From Blautia faecicola (GTDB lineage Bacteria > Bacillota > Clostridia > Lachnospirales > Lachnospiraceae), in the NCBI RefSeq assembly GCF_004123145.1, contig NZ_SDKC01000001.1:3319501-3383500 (forward strand): DNA of 64,000 nucleotides, written 5' to 3'. A program made the translations under genes and the position numbers. The notes below the pieces were generated by a model, which was not told where the DNA came from, did not search any database, and was given only the letters and a program-made list of their open reading frames with translations. This document shows positions 27,406 through 37,365 of this stretch, in pieces. Positions within the stretch are counted from its first letter, which is position 1; every line of letters begins with the position of its first letter.

Positions 27406-28620
27406 TTAATACAAGTATCTTGCATACGCTTCCAGATCAATATTGTTCTTATCAATCCACTGGAATCCGGAATCAATGTTTTTATCACTCTCCAGTTCCA
27501 GAGCTGCTCTTGCACCTGCTACGATGGTTGCATAACCCATACCATACGGATTCTGGCATACACTTCCGACTTCTTTACCATCCTCAATCGCTTTTTTCTG
27601 CGTATCGCCCATATCCACACCGATCATCTTAATGGAACGGTCGGAATAGTTGTCCAGAACGGAAAGCACTGCCTCGCTGGTTGCCTGATTTGTCGCATAA
27701 TATCCTTTCAGATCCGGATATTTTTCCAGCACTGCTTCAATCGATTCTTCCGCTGTCGGATCATCATCTTTGGTCAACTGATAGTCTACACTTACCACAC
27801 GGACATTCGGATGATTCTTTGTGATTTCTTCCTGAAAACCATCTACACGGTCTTTGCTGCTCTGAGAAAGCTGGATATGGGACATCACTGCCACCTCACC
27901 CTCATCTCCGATCGCTTCACACAGCTGTTTTGCCGCCTCTGCACCTGCTGCCTTATTATCCGTTCCGCAATATGCATACACCAGATCGTCATCGCTCTCC
28001 ACACCGGAATCCAGTATCACAACCGGAATTCCATCTTCCTGTGCCGCCTCGAGCTGTGCCTGGCAGGAACTCATATCAACTGCTGACAGACATACCACCG
28101 CCGGATTCTCCGTCAGTACCATATCCAGGATATTGACCTGATCATCGACATCGCCTTCATCTTTCGGTCCCTCAATCGTACAGGTGATCGCATCGTCACC
28201 CTTGTATCCCAGATATTCATTCAGATCCAAAACAGCCTGTTCCATTCCTTTTTTCGCTGCTTTCCAGTAATCAGAGTCTGTGTTCTTGATCACCGCGGAG
28301 ATTCTGCTGCCTTTTTCCATACGCAGACCGTCCACCGATGTATAATCAATATTCAGGCTGCTCTCTTCCGGAATCTCTGCTTTTTCTTCATCTGCATCTT
28401 CCTCGGAATCCTGCTTATCCTGTTCTTCCTGATTCTCTTCGTTCAGTTCGTCCTCATCCTCTGCCGGTTCTTTTTCCGCCGGTTCGTTGCTTTCGTTCTC
28501 TGCTTTATGAGTCTGATTTTCCGTCACCCGGTCTGTTACTACTGTTGTATTTCCACACCCGCCAAACACCAGCATCGCTGCCATTACGGGTACTAATATT
28601 CTTCCTATCTTTCTTCTCAT
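27406..28620 (-). CDS. Sugar-binding lipoprotein of the periplasmic-binding-protein type I (RbsB-like) family
   Basis: A 404-residue lipoprotein. The signal MRRKIGRILVPVMAAMLVFG ends at lipobox GGC (Cys22). Residues about 25-85 are an unusually acidic linker (AEKEPAEDEDELNEENQ and DEEKAEIPEES). The binding domain begins SRISAVIKNTDSDYWKAAKK and shows VVILDSGVESDDDLVYAYCG, AAGAEAAKQL and YYATNQATSEAVLSVLDN, as in ribose-type proteins. No ABC permease or ATPase gene is adjacent, so it is an orphan binding protein or a sensor partner. A CCGGCAAA/TTTGCCGG hairpin lies in its leader (28647-28671). Confidence 0.88.
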   Translation of the reverse strand: MRRKIGRILVPVMAAMLVFGGCGNTTVVTDRVTENQTHKAENESNEPAEKEPAEDEDELNEENQEEQDKQDSEEDADEEKAEIPEESSLNIDYTSVDGLRMEKGSRISAVIKNTDSDYWKAAKKGMEQAVLDLNEYLGYKGDDAITCTIEGPKDEGDVDDQVNILDMVLTENPAVVCLSAVDMSSCQAQLEAAQEDGIPVVILDSGVESDDDLVYAYCGTDNKAAGAEAAKQLCEAIGDEGEVAVMSHIQLSQSSKDRVDGFQEEITKNHPNVRVVSVDYQLTKDDDPTAEESIEAVLEKYPDLKGYYATNQATSEAVLSVLDNYSDRSIKMIGVDMGDTQKKAIEDGKEVGSVCQNPYGMGYATIVAGARAALELESDKNIDSGFQWIDKNNIDLEAYARYLY

Positions 28621-28831
28621 CTTACATTCCCCTTACGCAATATACTTCCGGCAAATATTTTTCTTTGCCGGATACGTGTAGTTTCCGTATCGTCTCTATT
28701 ATACATGACCGTCCAAAATAGTCCATAGGCGTTCTTTAAGTTTTCTTGATTTTTCTGTGTCCAATTTCTTAATCATTCGTACATTATCCCGTTTCTTCGC
28801 GGAATCCTGTCCATCGGACAGTTCCAATCAC

Positions 28832-29506
28832 TTACAGGAAATCCCGGAAGCATACCCCCTCCGGCTGCACTTCAAATTTCATTTTCTTTCCGGTCTTTGG
28901 ATGTGCAAATTCCAGTCTCCAGGCACACAGTCCGATCGCTGTCCCCTGTTCCTCTTCCAGCAGTTCTTCTTTTTTCTTATACTTTCCGTCTGCCCACAGT
29001 GGCATACCGTGATGCGCCATCTGCACGCGGATCTGATGATGTCGCCCGGTTCCAAGCTGAATCTTCGCCAGTCCCCGGTCTCTCTTCCAGTCCAGGATCT
29101 CATAAGACAACACCGCTTTTTTCGCCAGCCTGTCCTGCTTTCCTGTCACCCGCGAGGTATTCGTTTTGCCGTCTTTTACAAGATAATCCTCCCAGATCCC
29201 CCGCGCTTCTTTTGCCGGTGTCCCTGTAAAGACAGCCAGATATTCTTTTTTCATCGCACCATTCTGATGCTGTTTATTCAAAGCCGCCGTAGCCTGCGGC
29301 GTCTTTCCGAAAACCAGAATCCCTTCCACCGGCTGATCGAGCCGTTGTACGATTCCGATATACTTTCCCTTTCGATAATTCTTCAGCTCACTCTCCAGAT
29401 CCATCTGCCCGATCCGTGCACTCTGCACCGCCATACCGCTGTGCTTCCTGCACACAAGGATCTGTTCGTCTTCATATATAATATCATTTGCCGACCATCG
29501 TACCAT
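28832..29506 (-). CDS. RluA-family pseudouridine synthase
   Basis: A 224-residue enzyme converting uridine to pseudouridine in rRNA or tRNA. The catalytic motif is IVQRLDQPVEGILVFGKT, with Asp at about 57. ALNKQHQNGAMKKEYLAVFT and LGTGRHHQIRVQMAHHG complete the RluA signature. There is no N-terminal S4 domain, as in the short stand-alone RluA class. Here RLDQPVEG replaces the more common RLDRxTSG, a substitution seen in Lachnospiraceae relatives. The target site cannot be inferred. Confidence 0.9.
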   Translation of the reverse strand: MVRWSANDIIYEDEQILVCRKHSGMAVQSARIGQMDLESELKNYRKGKYIGIVQRLDQPVEGILVFGKTPQATAALNKQHQNGAMKKEYLAVFTGTPAKEARGIWEDYLVKDGKTNTSRVTGKQDRLAKKAVLSYEILDWKRDRGLAKIQLGTGRHHQIRVQMAHHGMPLWADGKYKKKEELLEEEQGTAIGLCAWRLEFAHPKTGKKMKFEVQPEGVCFRDFL

Positions 29507-29721
29507 CTCTCTGCTCCATTCCTTTTTCTCTGTTCTCGAAAATCATTGTTCTCCCGGTGCATCGTCTATATTCAGACAGTGTTTTTTCTTTGCACCGACC
29601 ATCCATGAACTTTTATTATAAACGTAATTTTCCCTTTCTACAATGTCCAAAATCTGTTCCACAACTTTTTCTTTCTTCGTTTACGCAAAACCGGAGCAAT
29701 TGTTAATATACAACACAACAC

Positions 29722-29764
29722 GAACAGCCGCTACATCTCATCTCAATCGATATAACGGCTGTTC
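29722..29764 (-). terminator. Terminator at the end of the AT-rich transcription unit
   Basis: On the minus strand GAACAGCCG (29756-29764) pairs with CGGCTGTTC (29722-29730) around a 25-base loop, followed by GTGTTGTGTTGTATATT. It closes the unit that begins at the promoter 30756-30784. Confidence 0.6.
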
Positions 29765-29799
29765 TAATGATCTTCTTTATTCAATTGTCTAAACCTCTT

Positions 29800-30700
29800 T
29801 TTCTCTTTCTTTTATTTTTCTATTTTTATTTTGTAAGGTTGTTTTTCTTTACTCTTTTAGGATATTTTATATACTTTTTTATGTAGGAATGTTTTTTCAG
29901 AGTTCCTATTCAATTTTATCTATATAAATTGATTTTCTCTTTCTTCCCTGCTCGTAAGTTTTTTCGTTTACTTACTTAGAAATGTTATATCTATATAAAG
30001 AATAATAGCCAGCTTCAAATTTATAATTGACGTTTATAAATTTTTCAAAATATGGATATTCACTTTCCTATGCTATACAGAACGTTTTTCATTATATCTC
30101 TTTTAAGATCTTTTTCAAATACACCTGCTATCGGATATAGCCTTTGCATTTTACTTTTCTCTTCGTTCCGAATAATTACTATTATGGTTTCTATATAGTT
30201 CTATTCAGTGAACTCATATTCTTTTAAAAAATGTTTCTTTACACATCTTTTAAAATCTTTTCTATTATTTTTGTGGTAATGTATTCACTGTAAGGAGAAG
30301 CTCTTGTTACCTTTTATCTAATCCGTATGCTCTATCTGGCATCTTTTTTCTTTTTTCATTCTTCATAAAAGGTCTTTCTGTGCGGGGAATGCTTTCTCTT
30401 ACCAGGCTTACAATGATAAGTTTATGTTCTTAGTACAATGGCTTTATCCTCCTTTTCTTTTTTGGGTTCTTATCTTTTCCATCCTGATAGAAAATACAGA
30501 TCTTTTTGTTCTGATTTAAGAAAATATTGTTTTTGATTTCTTTCCACGTTTGAATAAAATCTGTTACCTCACGTTCTGATTTTACCTCCCAAACCTTCCG
30601 GAAATCCGATTCAATTGATTTTCTTAATTAGAATCTTTCGGATTCTATTTTTTTATCAGTTCCTTTTCCATTCTTCTTATGAAGATTTCTCGTCTCTTTC
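29800..30700 (-). pseudogene. Decayed AT-rich gene, or purine-rich non-coding RNA, with intact promoter and terminator
   Basis: About 1 kb between a good promoter (30756-30784) and a terminator (29722-29764), strongly purine-rich on the minus strand. Protein-like stretches appear in changing frames. At 30627-30430 it reads IESDFRKVWEVKSEREVTDF and on to RRIKPLY, then a stop; the same frame continues to 30307 (PDRAYGLDKR). Another frame at about 30243-30062 gives KMQRLYPIAGVFEKDLKRDI after one internal stop, and a third gives INVNYKFEAGYYSLYRYN. This suggests a foreign, AT-rich gene broken by several stops and frameshifts. I do not recognise the protein. A functional RNA remains possible because the transcription signals look intact. 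Confidence 0.5.
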
Positions 30701-30755
30701 ATAGAAAATGGGGTGTTGATGTTTTTGATAAGGTGTTTTGTTTTTTGTTGAGTTT

Positions 30756-30784
30756 ATAATAACAGACCGGCCCATATTTGTCAA
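30756..30784 (-). promoter_or_regulatory. Consensus promoter of the AT-rich unit
   Basis: On the minus strand, perfect TTGACA (30779-30784), a 17-bp spacer and TATTAT (30756-30761). It is one of the best sigma-A matches in the window, yet no intact gene follows for more than 1 kb. Confidence 0.75.
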
Positions 30785-30917
30785 CACTTTTTCATGATTT
30801 TTCTTATATTTTTTTATTATAGTTTAAATATTTATGTTTATACTGTCTATATATTCGTTATTATTATAATTGTTTATACAATTTGCACGACAAATACAAT
30901 CCTGTGCACATACAAAA

Positions 30918-30957
30918 AGCCGGATCCCTGGTTTACATCTGCTCCAGGAATCCGGCT
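30918..30957 (-). terminator. Terminator of the hydratase gene
   Basis: On the minus strand, AGCCGGATTCCTGG pairs with CCAGGGATCCGGCT and is followed by TTTTTG. It begins 20 bp after the stop codon. Confidence 0.85.
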
Positions 30958-30977
30958 CTTCTTATTTATTCATTCTC

Positions 30978-33251
30978 TTATTTTTCGCTTCTGTAGTAGT
31001 TGATCAGGCAGCCTTTCAGGATGATCTCGCGCTCATCATCGGTCAGCTCGCCCAGTGCCAGGGTAAATGGTGTCAGTTCTTCTCCTACTTTGTATGCAGT
31101 GATGCTGTCCCATTTTTCTTCTACTGCTTTCCGTACATCCGGGATGAAGAGATAATCGCCATTGGCAAACGGCAGATCTCCTTCCGGGATCAGGAATGGC
31201 AGCATACCCCAGTTGATCAGGTTTGAACGATAACGTTTTGTTGCGTATTCATTGGCGATGTTTGCCCATCCGCCAAGAACTTTCTGGCAGGAAGCAGCCT
31301 GTTCACGCGCAGAACCGTCACCCGGTTTTACAGCAAAGATCGTAGAACCAACGCCAACATTGGTCTTGTCCACCTGCGGGTATTTTGTATGGATCGTTCC
31401 AAATACCGGTTTCAGTTCCGGAAGTGCTTCTGCCGGACATTCGCCGTTCTGGATAGCTTTTTCTGCTACCTGTACTTCTTTTGCGCGTCCCACGTAAGCC
31501 GGATCTTTTCTGGACAGGGTAAATTCTGCCAGTCCCAGCGGGTTGGAACGGAAGGAAGAAGTCTCTCCGGACGGAATCAGCTCATCGGTAGTGGTAACCG
31601 GATCGTGGATCTCAGATACAACTTTCAGGATCAGGTTCTCAGCCAGTGCCGGCATCTGCGGCCAGTCTTTGATGTTCGGTCCGAACTGGATCTCTACAGA
31701 CGGATCTGCAACACCCTTACTGTCGAAGACTCTGTTCTTATAGATATTTCCGTCAAAGTAATATTTCGGATTGCTGTAAGTTCCCGCATATTCAGTAGCC
31801 GGAGTCAAGCGGCCTTTGTTTGCTGCTGTCGCTGCGATAGAACGTGCATCCATCAGAGCTACGGAAGAAATCTGACCGTTCTGGATCTTGGAACCTTCAC
31901 GGTTCGGGAAGTTTCTTGTTGAATGACGGATACTGAATGCATTATTTGCCGGTGTATCGCCAGCGCCGAAGCACGGACCACAGAATGCAGTTTTTACGAT
32001 TGCACCTGTCTCAAGCAGTGTTGCCAATGTTCCGTTCTTCGCCAGTTCCATATAGATCGGTGTACTTGCCGGATAAACGCTCAGGGTAAAGGCATCTGCT
32101 CCGATGCTTGCGCCTTTCAGGATATCCGCAGCCGCACAGATATTTTCAAATCCGCCGCCGGCACATCCTGCGATGATTCCCTGCTCTACATACAGTTTTC
32201 CGTCGTGTACTTTATCTTTCAGCGTAAAGTCAATCTTTCCATCCAGGCTCACCTGTGCTTTTTTCTCGACATCGTCCAGAATATCCATCAGGTTTGCATT
32301 TAACTCATCGATCGTATATGTGTTGCTTGGGTGGAATGGCATCGCGATCATCGGACGGATCTTATCCAGTTCTACCACCAGCATACCGTCATAATATGCA
32401 GTCGGTCCCGGATTCAGTTCTTTGTAGTCTTCGCTTCTGCCGTGGATCGCATAGAACTCTTCGATCTTGTCATCGGTTCTCCAGATAGAGGACAGACAGG
32501 TCGTCTCTGTGGTCATAACATCCACACCGATTCTGAAATCTGCGCTTAAGTTTGCCACACCCGGTCCTACGAATTCCATTACTTTATTTTTTACAAAGCC
32601 GTTTTTAAATACAGCTCCGATGATTGCCAGTGCAACGTCCTGCGGACCAACACCCGGAATCGGTGCTCCGGTCATGTAGACGCCGACAACGCCCGGCATA
32701 TTGATATCGTAAGTTTTAGACAACAGCTGTTTTACCAGTTCCGGTCCGCCTTCGCCCATAGCCATCGTACCCAGTGCACCATATCTGGTATGGCTGTCGG
32801 ATCCCAGAATCATCTTGCCGCCGCCGGCAAGCATCTCTCTGGCGAACTGATGAATAACTGCCTGATGAGGCGGAACGTAGACACCGCCGTATTTTTTCGC
32901 GCAGGTAAGACCAAACATATGGTCATCTTCGTTGATGGTTCCTCCAACGGCACACAGAGAGTTGTGGCAGTTGGTCAGTACATACGGTACCGGGAATTTT
33001 TCCAGTCCTGAGGCTCTTGCTGTCTGAATAATTCCTACAAAAGTGATATCATGGGATGTCAGCTTATCAAATTTGATCTGCAGTTTTTCCATGTTTCCAG
33101 ACGTATTATGGTCTTTTAAAATATTGTAGGCCATAGTCTGTTTTGCTGCTTCTTCCGGCGCAGGAAGTCCCTGTGCTACTGCTTTTGCCGGTTCTACCAG
33201 TTCGGTTCCATTGACCAGGTAGGTACCGCCTTCCAGTAATTGAATCATCAT
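30978..33251 (-). CDS. Aconitase-family hydratase (YbhJ/aconitate hydratase-like)
   Basis: A 757-residue iron-sulfur hydratase. The first two thirds resemble aconitase domains 1-3: [34 protein letters not shown] and the cluster-ligand segment [20 protein letters not shown]. The swivel domain follows ([20 protein letters not shown], then [16 protein letters not shown]). The length matches E. coli YbhJ better than the 890-residue AcnA. It could isomerise citrate or act on another hydroxy acid, and sequence alone does not decide. The ribosome site is GAGGAGGATT. It is followed upstream by a CdaR-type regulator on the same strand, only 19 bp away, which may control it. Confidence 0.85.
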   Translation of the reverse strand: MMIQLLEGGTYLVNGTELVEPAKAVAQGLPAPEEAAKQTMAYNILKDHNTSGNMEKLQIKFDKLTSHDITFVGIIQTARASGLEKFPVPYVLTNCHNSLCAVGGTINEDDHMFGLTCAKKYGGVYVPPHQAVIHQFAREMLAGGGKMILGSDSHTRYGALGTMAMGEGGPELVKQLLSKTYDINMPGVVGVYMTGAPIPGVGPQDVALAIIGAVFKNGFVKNKVMEFVGPGVANLSADFRIGVDVMTTETTCLSSIWRTDDKIEEFYAIHGRSEDYKELNPGPTAYYDGMLVVELDKIRPMIAMPFHPSNTYTIDELNANLMDILDDVEKKAQVSLDGKIDFTLKDKVHDGKLYVEQGIIAGCAGGGFENICAAADILKGASIGADAFTLSVYPASTPIYMELAKNGTLATLLETGAIVKTAFCGPCFGAGDTPANNAFSIRHSTRNFPNREGSKIQNGQISSVALMDARSIAATAANKGRLTPATEYAGTYSNPKYYFDGNIYKNRVFDSKGVADPSVEIQFGPNIKDWPQMPALAENLILKVVSEIHDPVTTTDELIPSGETSSFRSNPLGLAEFTLSRKDPAYVGRAKEVQVAEKAIQNGECPAEALPELKPVFGTIHTKYPQVDKTNVGVGSTIFAVKPGDGSAREQAASCQKVLGGWANIANEYATKRYRSNLINWGMLPFLIPEGDLPFANGDYLFIPDVRKAVEEKWDSITAYKVGEELTPFTLALGELTDDEREIILKGCLINYYRSEK

Positions 33252-33270
33252 AATCCTCCTCTTGGTTCGA

Positions 33271-34374
33271 TTAATCCTGAGTTTCCATGTATTTCATGTA
33301 GCTTACTACCATCATGGCAATCTTAAAGGTAAGGGCATCGTCAAATACGCGAATGTCCAGTCCGGTACTCTTCTGCAGTTTCTCCAGACGATATACCAGT
33401 GTGTTACGATGTACATACAGCTGTCTGGATGTCTCAGAGACATTCAGGTTATTTTCAAAGAATTTGTTAATGGTGGTCAGCGTTTCCTCATCAAAGGTAT
33501 CCGGCAGCTGTTCTCCAAATACTTCTTTCATGAACATCTGGCACAGCGGAATCGGCAGCTGATAGATCAGACGACCGATACCCAGATTGTTATATGGAAC
33601 GATGATCTTATCTGCATAGAAGATCTTTCCTACTTCCAGCGCCATCTTTGCTTCTTTATACGAACGGGAAACATCCTTGATCTCATGGATGATATTTCCA
33701 TAGGATACGCGAACCTGTGACATGGCTTCTACATTCAGCATATCTACCAGCGTTTTTGCAACGTGATCCAGATCCTCATAAGTCTCCGCTTCCTTGATCT
33801 CTTTTACAATGATGATATTTTTCTCATCGATTGCTGTGATATAATCCTTCGGTTTTGATGCGTACAGACTCTTGATTGTCTCCATCGCACTGTTGTCTTT
33901 TTCATATTTTGTCTCTACAATAAATACAACTCTTCTCGTCTCTGTATCGATCCGGAGTTTTTTCGCACGATTGTAGATATCCACCAGAAGAAGGTTATCC
34001 AGAAGCAGGTTCTGGATAAAATTATTCTTATCCAGGCGCTCCTTATAGGCAACGATCAGATTCTGAATCTCGCATACAGCGATCTTTCCGATCATATATG
34101 CATCTTCGCTTCCACCGCTTGTCACCAGAACGTATTCCACATTCTGATCATCGTATATTTTAAAGAAATGATACGCCTGCAGTACCTGACTGTCTGCCGG
34201 TGATTTCACAAATTCTCTTACATATTCCGGTTCAAACCCCTCTTCGCTGAAGGTTGAAGCCACTTTCTGTCCTTCCAGACTCAGCACACACAGGTCAATC
34301 CTGGTGATTGCCCGAAGTTCATCGATTGTTTTCTGTAAAACCTGATTTGAAACCAAATGCTCACATCCTCTCAT
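33271..34374 (-). CDS. CdaR/PucR-type transcription regulator
   Basis: A 367-residue regulator. The N-terminal 130 residues look like the sugar-diacid recognition domain ([20 protein letters not shown]). A central GGDEF-like fold covers about 145-270. The C-terminal PucR helix-turn-helix (HTH_30) reads [20 protein letters not shown] at about 308-328, followed by [14 protein letters not shown]. Such proteins sense carboxylic acids or sugar acids. Being directly upstream of the aconitase-type gene in one operon makes organic-acid sensing a reasonable guess. The start follows AATGAGAGG; an in-frame GTG/TTG alternative cannot be excluded. Confidence 0.85.
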   Translation of the reverse strand: MRGCEHLVSNQVLQKTIDELRAITRIDLCVLSLEGQKVASTFSEEGFEPEYVREFVKSPADSQVLQAYHFFKIYDDQNVEYVLVTSGGSEDAYMIGKIAVCEIQNLIVAYKERLDKNNFIQNLLLDNLLLVDIYNRAKKLRIDTETRRVVFIVETKYEKDNSAMETIKSLYASKPKDYITAIDEKNIIIVKEIKEAETYEDLDHVAKTLVDMLNVEAMSQVRVSYGNIIHEIKDVSRSYKEAKMALEVGKIFYADKIIVPYNNLGIGRLIYQLPIPLCQMFMKEVFGEQLPDTFDEETLTTINKFFENNLNVSETSRQLYVHRNTLVYRLEKLQKSTGLDIRVFDDALTFKIAMMVVSYMKYMETQD

Positions 34375-34550
34375 TTTTACTTCTCTGTTATCATTCTTCT
34401 GTTTCTCAGGTCCGGGATATATCGCCGGAAACCCGTAGAATATGAACTCTCGAATTGTTTACTCGAATAGTTACATAATATCGTATTTTCCGCAAAATTG
34501 CAATAAATCAATGCAATAGTTTACTAAAGTGTTTTTGAATATACAGACAC

Positions 34551-34582
34551 AAAAAGTGCCGACTCCCGAAGGAATCGGCACC
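34551..34582 (-). terminator. Terminator of the sugar ABC ATPase gene
   Basis: GTGCCGA and TCGGCAC flank a short loop; on the minus strand TTTTTGTG follows. It lies about 20 bp after the stop. Confidence 0.82.
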
Positions 34583-34600
34583 ATGTATGTTTACTTTTGA

Positions 34601-35704
34601 CTAGTTGGTGATTGTCAGTTCTGTTTCTTTGTCGAATACATGAACTTTTGTCATATCCAGACCGAATTTAACGGTATCACCAGTTCTGGATGTTGTATGA
34701 GGATCTACACGGGCTGTCATGTTGAAGCCTTCAACATCGAAGTACAGGAATACTTCTGCACCCAGCAGCTCGTATACGTTGATCTTAGCTTCTACTGTGC
34801 TTTCCGGGAAAGCTGTAGCATCGTCTGTTACGTTCTCCGGACGGATACCCATAACAACAGTTTTTCCATCATATCCGCCATCGATCAGAGCTTTTGCTTT
34901 GTTTTCCGGCAGTTTCAGGCTGTAGTTACCTACCTGCAGAGTAACGTCTTTTCCGTTAACTTTTACAGTTGCATCCAGGAAGTTCATCTGAGGAGATCCG
35001 ATGAATCCGGCTACAAACAGGTTTCCTGGAGCATTGTACAGGTTCTGAGGTGTATCTACCTGCTGAACAACACCATCTTTCATAACTACGATTCTGGTAC
35101 CCAGTGTCATAGCTTCTGTCTGGTCATGTGTTACGTAGATAATAGTAGCACCCAGTCTTTCATGCAGTTTGGAGATCTCTGTTCTCATCTGTACACGCAG
35201 TTTAGCATCCAGGTTTGACAGAGGCTCATCCATCAGGAATACTTTAGGATCACGTACGATAGCACGTCCCATAGCTACACGCTGTCTCTGACCACCGGAC
35301 AGAGCTTTCGGTTTACGGTCTAACAGTTTTTCCAGATCCAGGATCTTAGCTGCTTCTTTAACCATTTTATCGATCTGATCTTTCGGAACTTTTCTCAGTT
35401 TCAGACCAAATGCCATGTTATCATATACTGTCATATGAGGATACAGAGCGTAGTTCTGGAATACCATTGCGATATCTCTGTCTTTTGGTTCTACATCATT
35501 TACTACTTTATCACCGATCTTCAGTGTACCACCACTGATTTCTTCCAGACCAGCGATCATACGAAGTGTAGTAGATTTACCACATCCGGATGGTCCTACG
35601 AAGATGATGAACTCTTTGTCAGCGATTTCCAGGTTAAAATCTTTAACAGCTTCAAATCCGTTCGGATATGTTTTATTGATGTGCTGTAATGATAAACTTG
35701 CCAT
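34601..35704 (-). CDS. Carbohydrate ABC transporter ATP-binding protein (MsmK/UgpC type)
   Basis: A 367-residue ATPase of CUT1 sugar importers. Walker A GPSGCGKSTT, Q-loop FQNYALYPHM, signature LSGGQRQRVAMGRAI, Walker B FLMDEPLSNLDAKLR and switch His in VTHDQTEAMT are all present. The C-terminal 130 residues are the TOBE/MalK regulatory domain (MGIRPENV). It stands alone with its own leader and terminator, as expected for the shared MsmX/MsmK ATPase that energises several sugar importers, including possibly the one at 1-1766. The ribosome site is TAGGAGGAATTAATT. Codon use looks highly expressed. Confidence 0.93.
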   Translation of the reverse strand: MASLSLQHINKTYPNGFEAVKDFNLEIADKEFIIFVGPSGCGKSTTLRMIAGLEEISGGTLKIGDKVVNDVEPKDRDIAMVFQNYALYPHMTVYDNMAFGLKLRKVPKDQIDKMVKEAAKILDLEKLLDRKPKALSGGQRQRVAMGRAIVRDPKVFLMDEPLSNLDAKLRVQMRTEISKLHERLGATIIYVTHDQTEAMTLGTRIVVMKDGVVQQVDTPQNLYNAPGNLFVAGFIGSPQMNFLDATVKVNGKDVTLQVGNYSLKLPENKAKALIDGGYDGKTVVMGIRPENVTDDATAFPESTVEAKINVYELLGAEVFLYFDVEGFNMTARVDPHTTSRTGDTVKFGLDMTKVHVFDKETELTITN

Positions 35705-36096
35705 AATTAATTCCTCCTACTAGTCAAATAAGTAATGTTCGTTTTTTTCAAGGCACCGTGCCTTGCGACTGTACTTAGTATATCGGAAAGACCTCTTTTT
35801 GACCATAACCGAATTATACAAAGTTTCTACCATGACCTTGTAACAAATGTGTGTTGATTTTTTGGATTCCGCTCCTTTATGGCATTTTGACCAATTTTTT
35901 TCATCCTTTCATGGTCACTTTGACGAACCGTTTTTTGATTATACTTTTTTAATACTTTCATCCCCCTTTTTCCTTGCTTTTTAGTATTGAATTCGCTATA
36001 CTGATGACAATCATTGCGTATATCGCTATTAAGAAAAACTGTAACTGAGAAAGTACTGAACAGTTACGGAAAATCGAAGAAAAGAGGCAATTTGCT
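35705..36096. other. Divergent regulatory region between the ABC ATPase gene and the YesL-family gene
   Basis: This 392-bp non-coding stretch has a perfect 17-bp palindrome CAAGGCACCGTGCCTTG (35739-35755) in the ATPase leader. A TATAAT-like box lies on the minus strand near 35813. Several copies of TTGACCA/TGGTCA-like half sites fall between 35797 and 35925 and could bind a regulator. A solo end of the 142-bp MITE family lies at 36041-36067 (GTAACTG ... TACTGAACAGTTAC). No gene is present. Confidence 0.5.
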
Positions 36097-36852
36097 ATGA
36101 ACAACATCTTTAATCCGGACAACAAGTTTTTCTCCTTCATGGGCAGGGTCGCTGATCTCATGATCTTGAATCTCTTATGTATTGTCTGCTGTATCCCGGT
36201 GGTTACTGCGGGGCCGGCGATCGCGGCCATGTATTACATCACGTTGAAGATGGCACGCAACGAAGAATCTTATGTGGTAAAAGGATTCTTCCATTCCTTT
36301 AAGCAGAACCTGAAACAGGGAATTGTCATTCAGATCATTATGCTGCTGCTTGGTATCGTCCTGGCATTCGATCTGTACTTCTGCCGGATGATGTCCGGTC
36401 AGGGAGCTGTATACCGGATCTTTTCCTATATATTTGTAGCAGCACTGTTCGTCTACGCCATGCTGTTTTTATGGATCTACCCGGTACTTGCAAAGTTCTT
36501 CAACACTACCAAAAATCTGTTTCGCAATTCCATTCTGATGTCCATCCGCCATCTTCCGTATACCATACTGATGATGGTGATCACTGCGGCACCTGTATTG
36601 CTTGGAATCTTTGTTGCACAGGCCTTTCCATTCATGATCCTGTTCTACATCATGCTCGGATTTGCCACCGTGGCATATATGAATTCCCGCTTCTTTGTAA
36701 AACTCTTCGACAACTACATCCCTGAGGATGCCGGAAAAGATACCGAAGAAAACGGCGAAGAAAAAGCCATCGACACCAGCGTATTCTCCAACCTGCACCC
36801 GACAGAACTGCCGGTGGAGGACGAAAAGGAGAACGAGGACGAAACTCACTAA
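36097..36852 (+). CDS. YesL-family membrane protein (DUF624)
   Basis: A 251-residue membrane protein. It begins MNNIFNPDNKFFSFMGRVAD and continues LMILNLLCIVCCIPVVTAGP, the classic DUF624 opening. About five transmembrane helices span 18-205, and the tail is acidic (about 207-251). YesL proteins often lie near carbohydrate ABC transporter genes and are thought to assist them, which fits its position divergent from the MsmK/UgpC gene. No biochemical role is established. The ribosome site AAGAGGCAA is acceptable. Confidence 0.88.
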   Translation: MNNIFNPDNKFFSFMGRVADLMILNLLCIVCCIPVVTAGPAIAAMYYITLKMARNEESYVVKGFFHSFKQNLKQGIVIQIIMLLLGIVLAFDLYFCRMMSGQGAVYRIFSYIFVAALFVYAMLFLWIYPVLAKFFNTTKNLFRNSILMSIRHLPYTILMMVITAAPVLLGIFVAQAFPFMILFYIMLGFATVAYMNSRFFVKLFDNYIPEDAGKDTEENGEEKAIDTSVFSNLHPTELPVEDEKENEDETH

Positions 36853-36865
36853 TCTCGAAACCACT

Positions 36866-36889
36866 AAAAAAGGTCCACCGGACCTTTTT
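36866..36889 (+). terminator. Terminator of the YesL-family gene
   Basis: AAAAAGGTCC-ACCG-GGACCTTTTT, a short perfect hairpin starting 14 bp after the stop. Confidence 0.82.
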
Positions 36890-36908
36890 ATCGTATGCTT
36901 GGCAACAA

Positions 36909-36959
36909 AAAACGTGTGACCGGTAGATCATTTACGATTTACCGATCACACGTTTTTTT
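36909..36959. terminator. Second terminator-like hairpin
   Basis: AAACGTGTGACCGGTA pairs with TACCGATCACACGTTT with one mismatch, with an A-run before and seven T after. It is a back-up terminator and could also act on the minus strand. Confidence 0.75.
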
Positions 36960-37158
36960 ATTAGACTATACATTTTAACATTCCACTCATCATTCACCTC
37001 TCCAATAAACAAGAGTGAACTGCGAGTCCCAGTTTACGGAAATGATTCTTCAGCCACACTCTAGGATTCTGTAACGGTGCCTTCCCTGCTTCCTGCTCAA
37101 CTGCACTACAATTATAGGATCCGTTCAGCTCATACAAGCAGCTATCCGCCAAAGTCAG

Positions 37159-37342
37159 CGTCAGGCTCCCGGCGGGTGTGTATGGGCAACACTTTGTGGG
37201 CGGTTAGGGCAAACTTTGAGATCCGACGCTTACGTAGGCTTTCGCGAGGGTCCGCTGACCCTCGTGAATATAGCCGAAGTTAGCGGCTAGCTCAAAGTTG
37301 CCCTGCCCACGTTGCCCATACACACCCACCGGGAGCCTGACG
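37159..37342. repeat. 184-bp foldback element with about 60-bp arms
   Basis: The left arm (CGTCAGGCTCCCGGCGGG from 37159, through ATGGGCAAC and AACTTTGAG to about 37220) is matched by the inverted right arm (37291-37342). Long perfect blocks include GTGTGTATGGGCAAC and CGTCAGGCTCCCGG; a few insertions occur in the left arm. The central 70 bp holds two smaller hairpins, CGAGGGTCCGCTGACCCTCG and TAGCCG-AAGTTAG-CGGCTA. No ORF of note lies inside and no clear target duplication was found. It could be a foldback transposable element or a large structured RNA, and it lies 24 bp past the sensor kinase gene. Confidence 0.7.
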
Positions 37343-37365
37343 CGTCCTCCTTATACAACCCTTAT

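Noticed and set aside
29800-30700. Intact protein-coding gene in the AT-rich region
   Set aside because: No single frame stays open; protein-like stretches are broken by several stops and phase changes.
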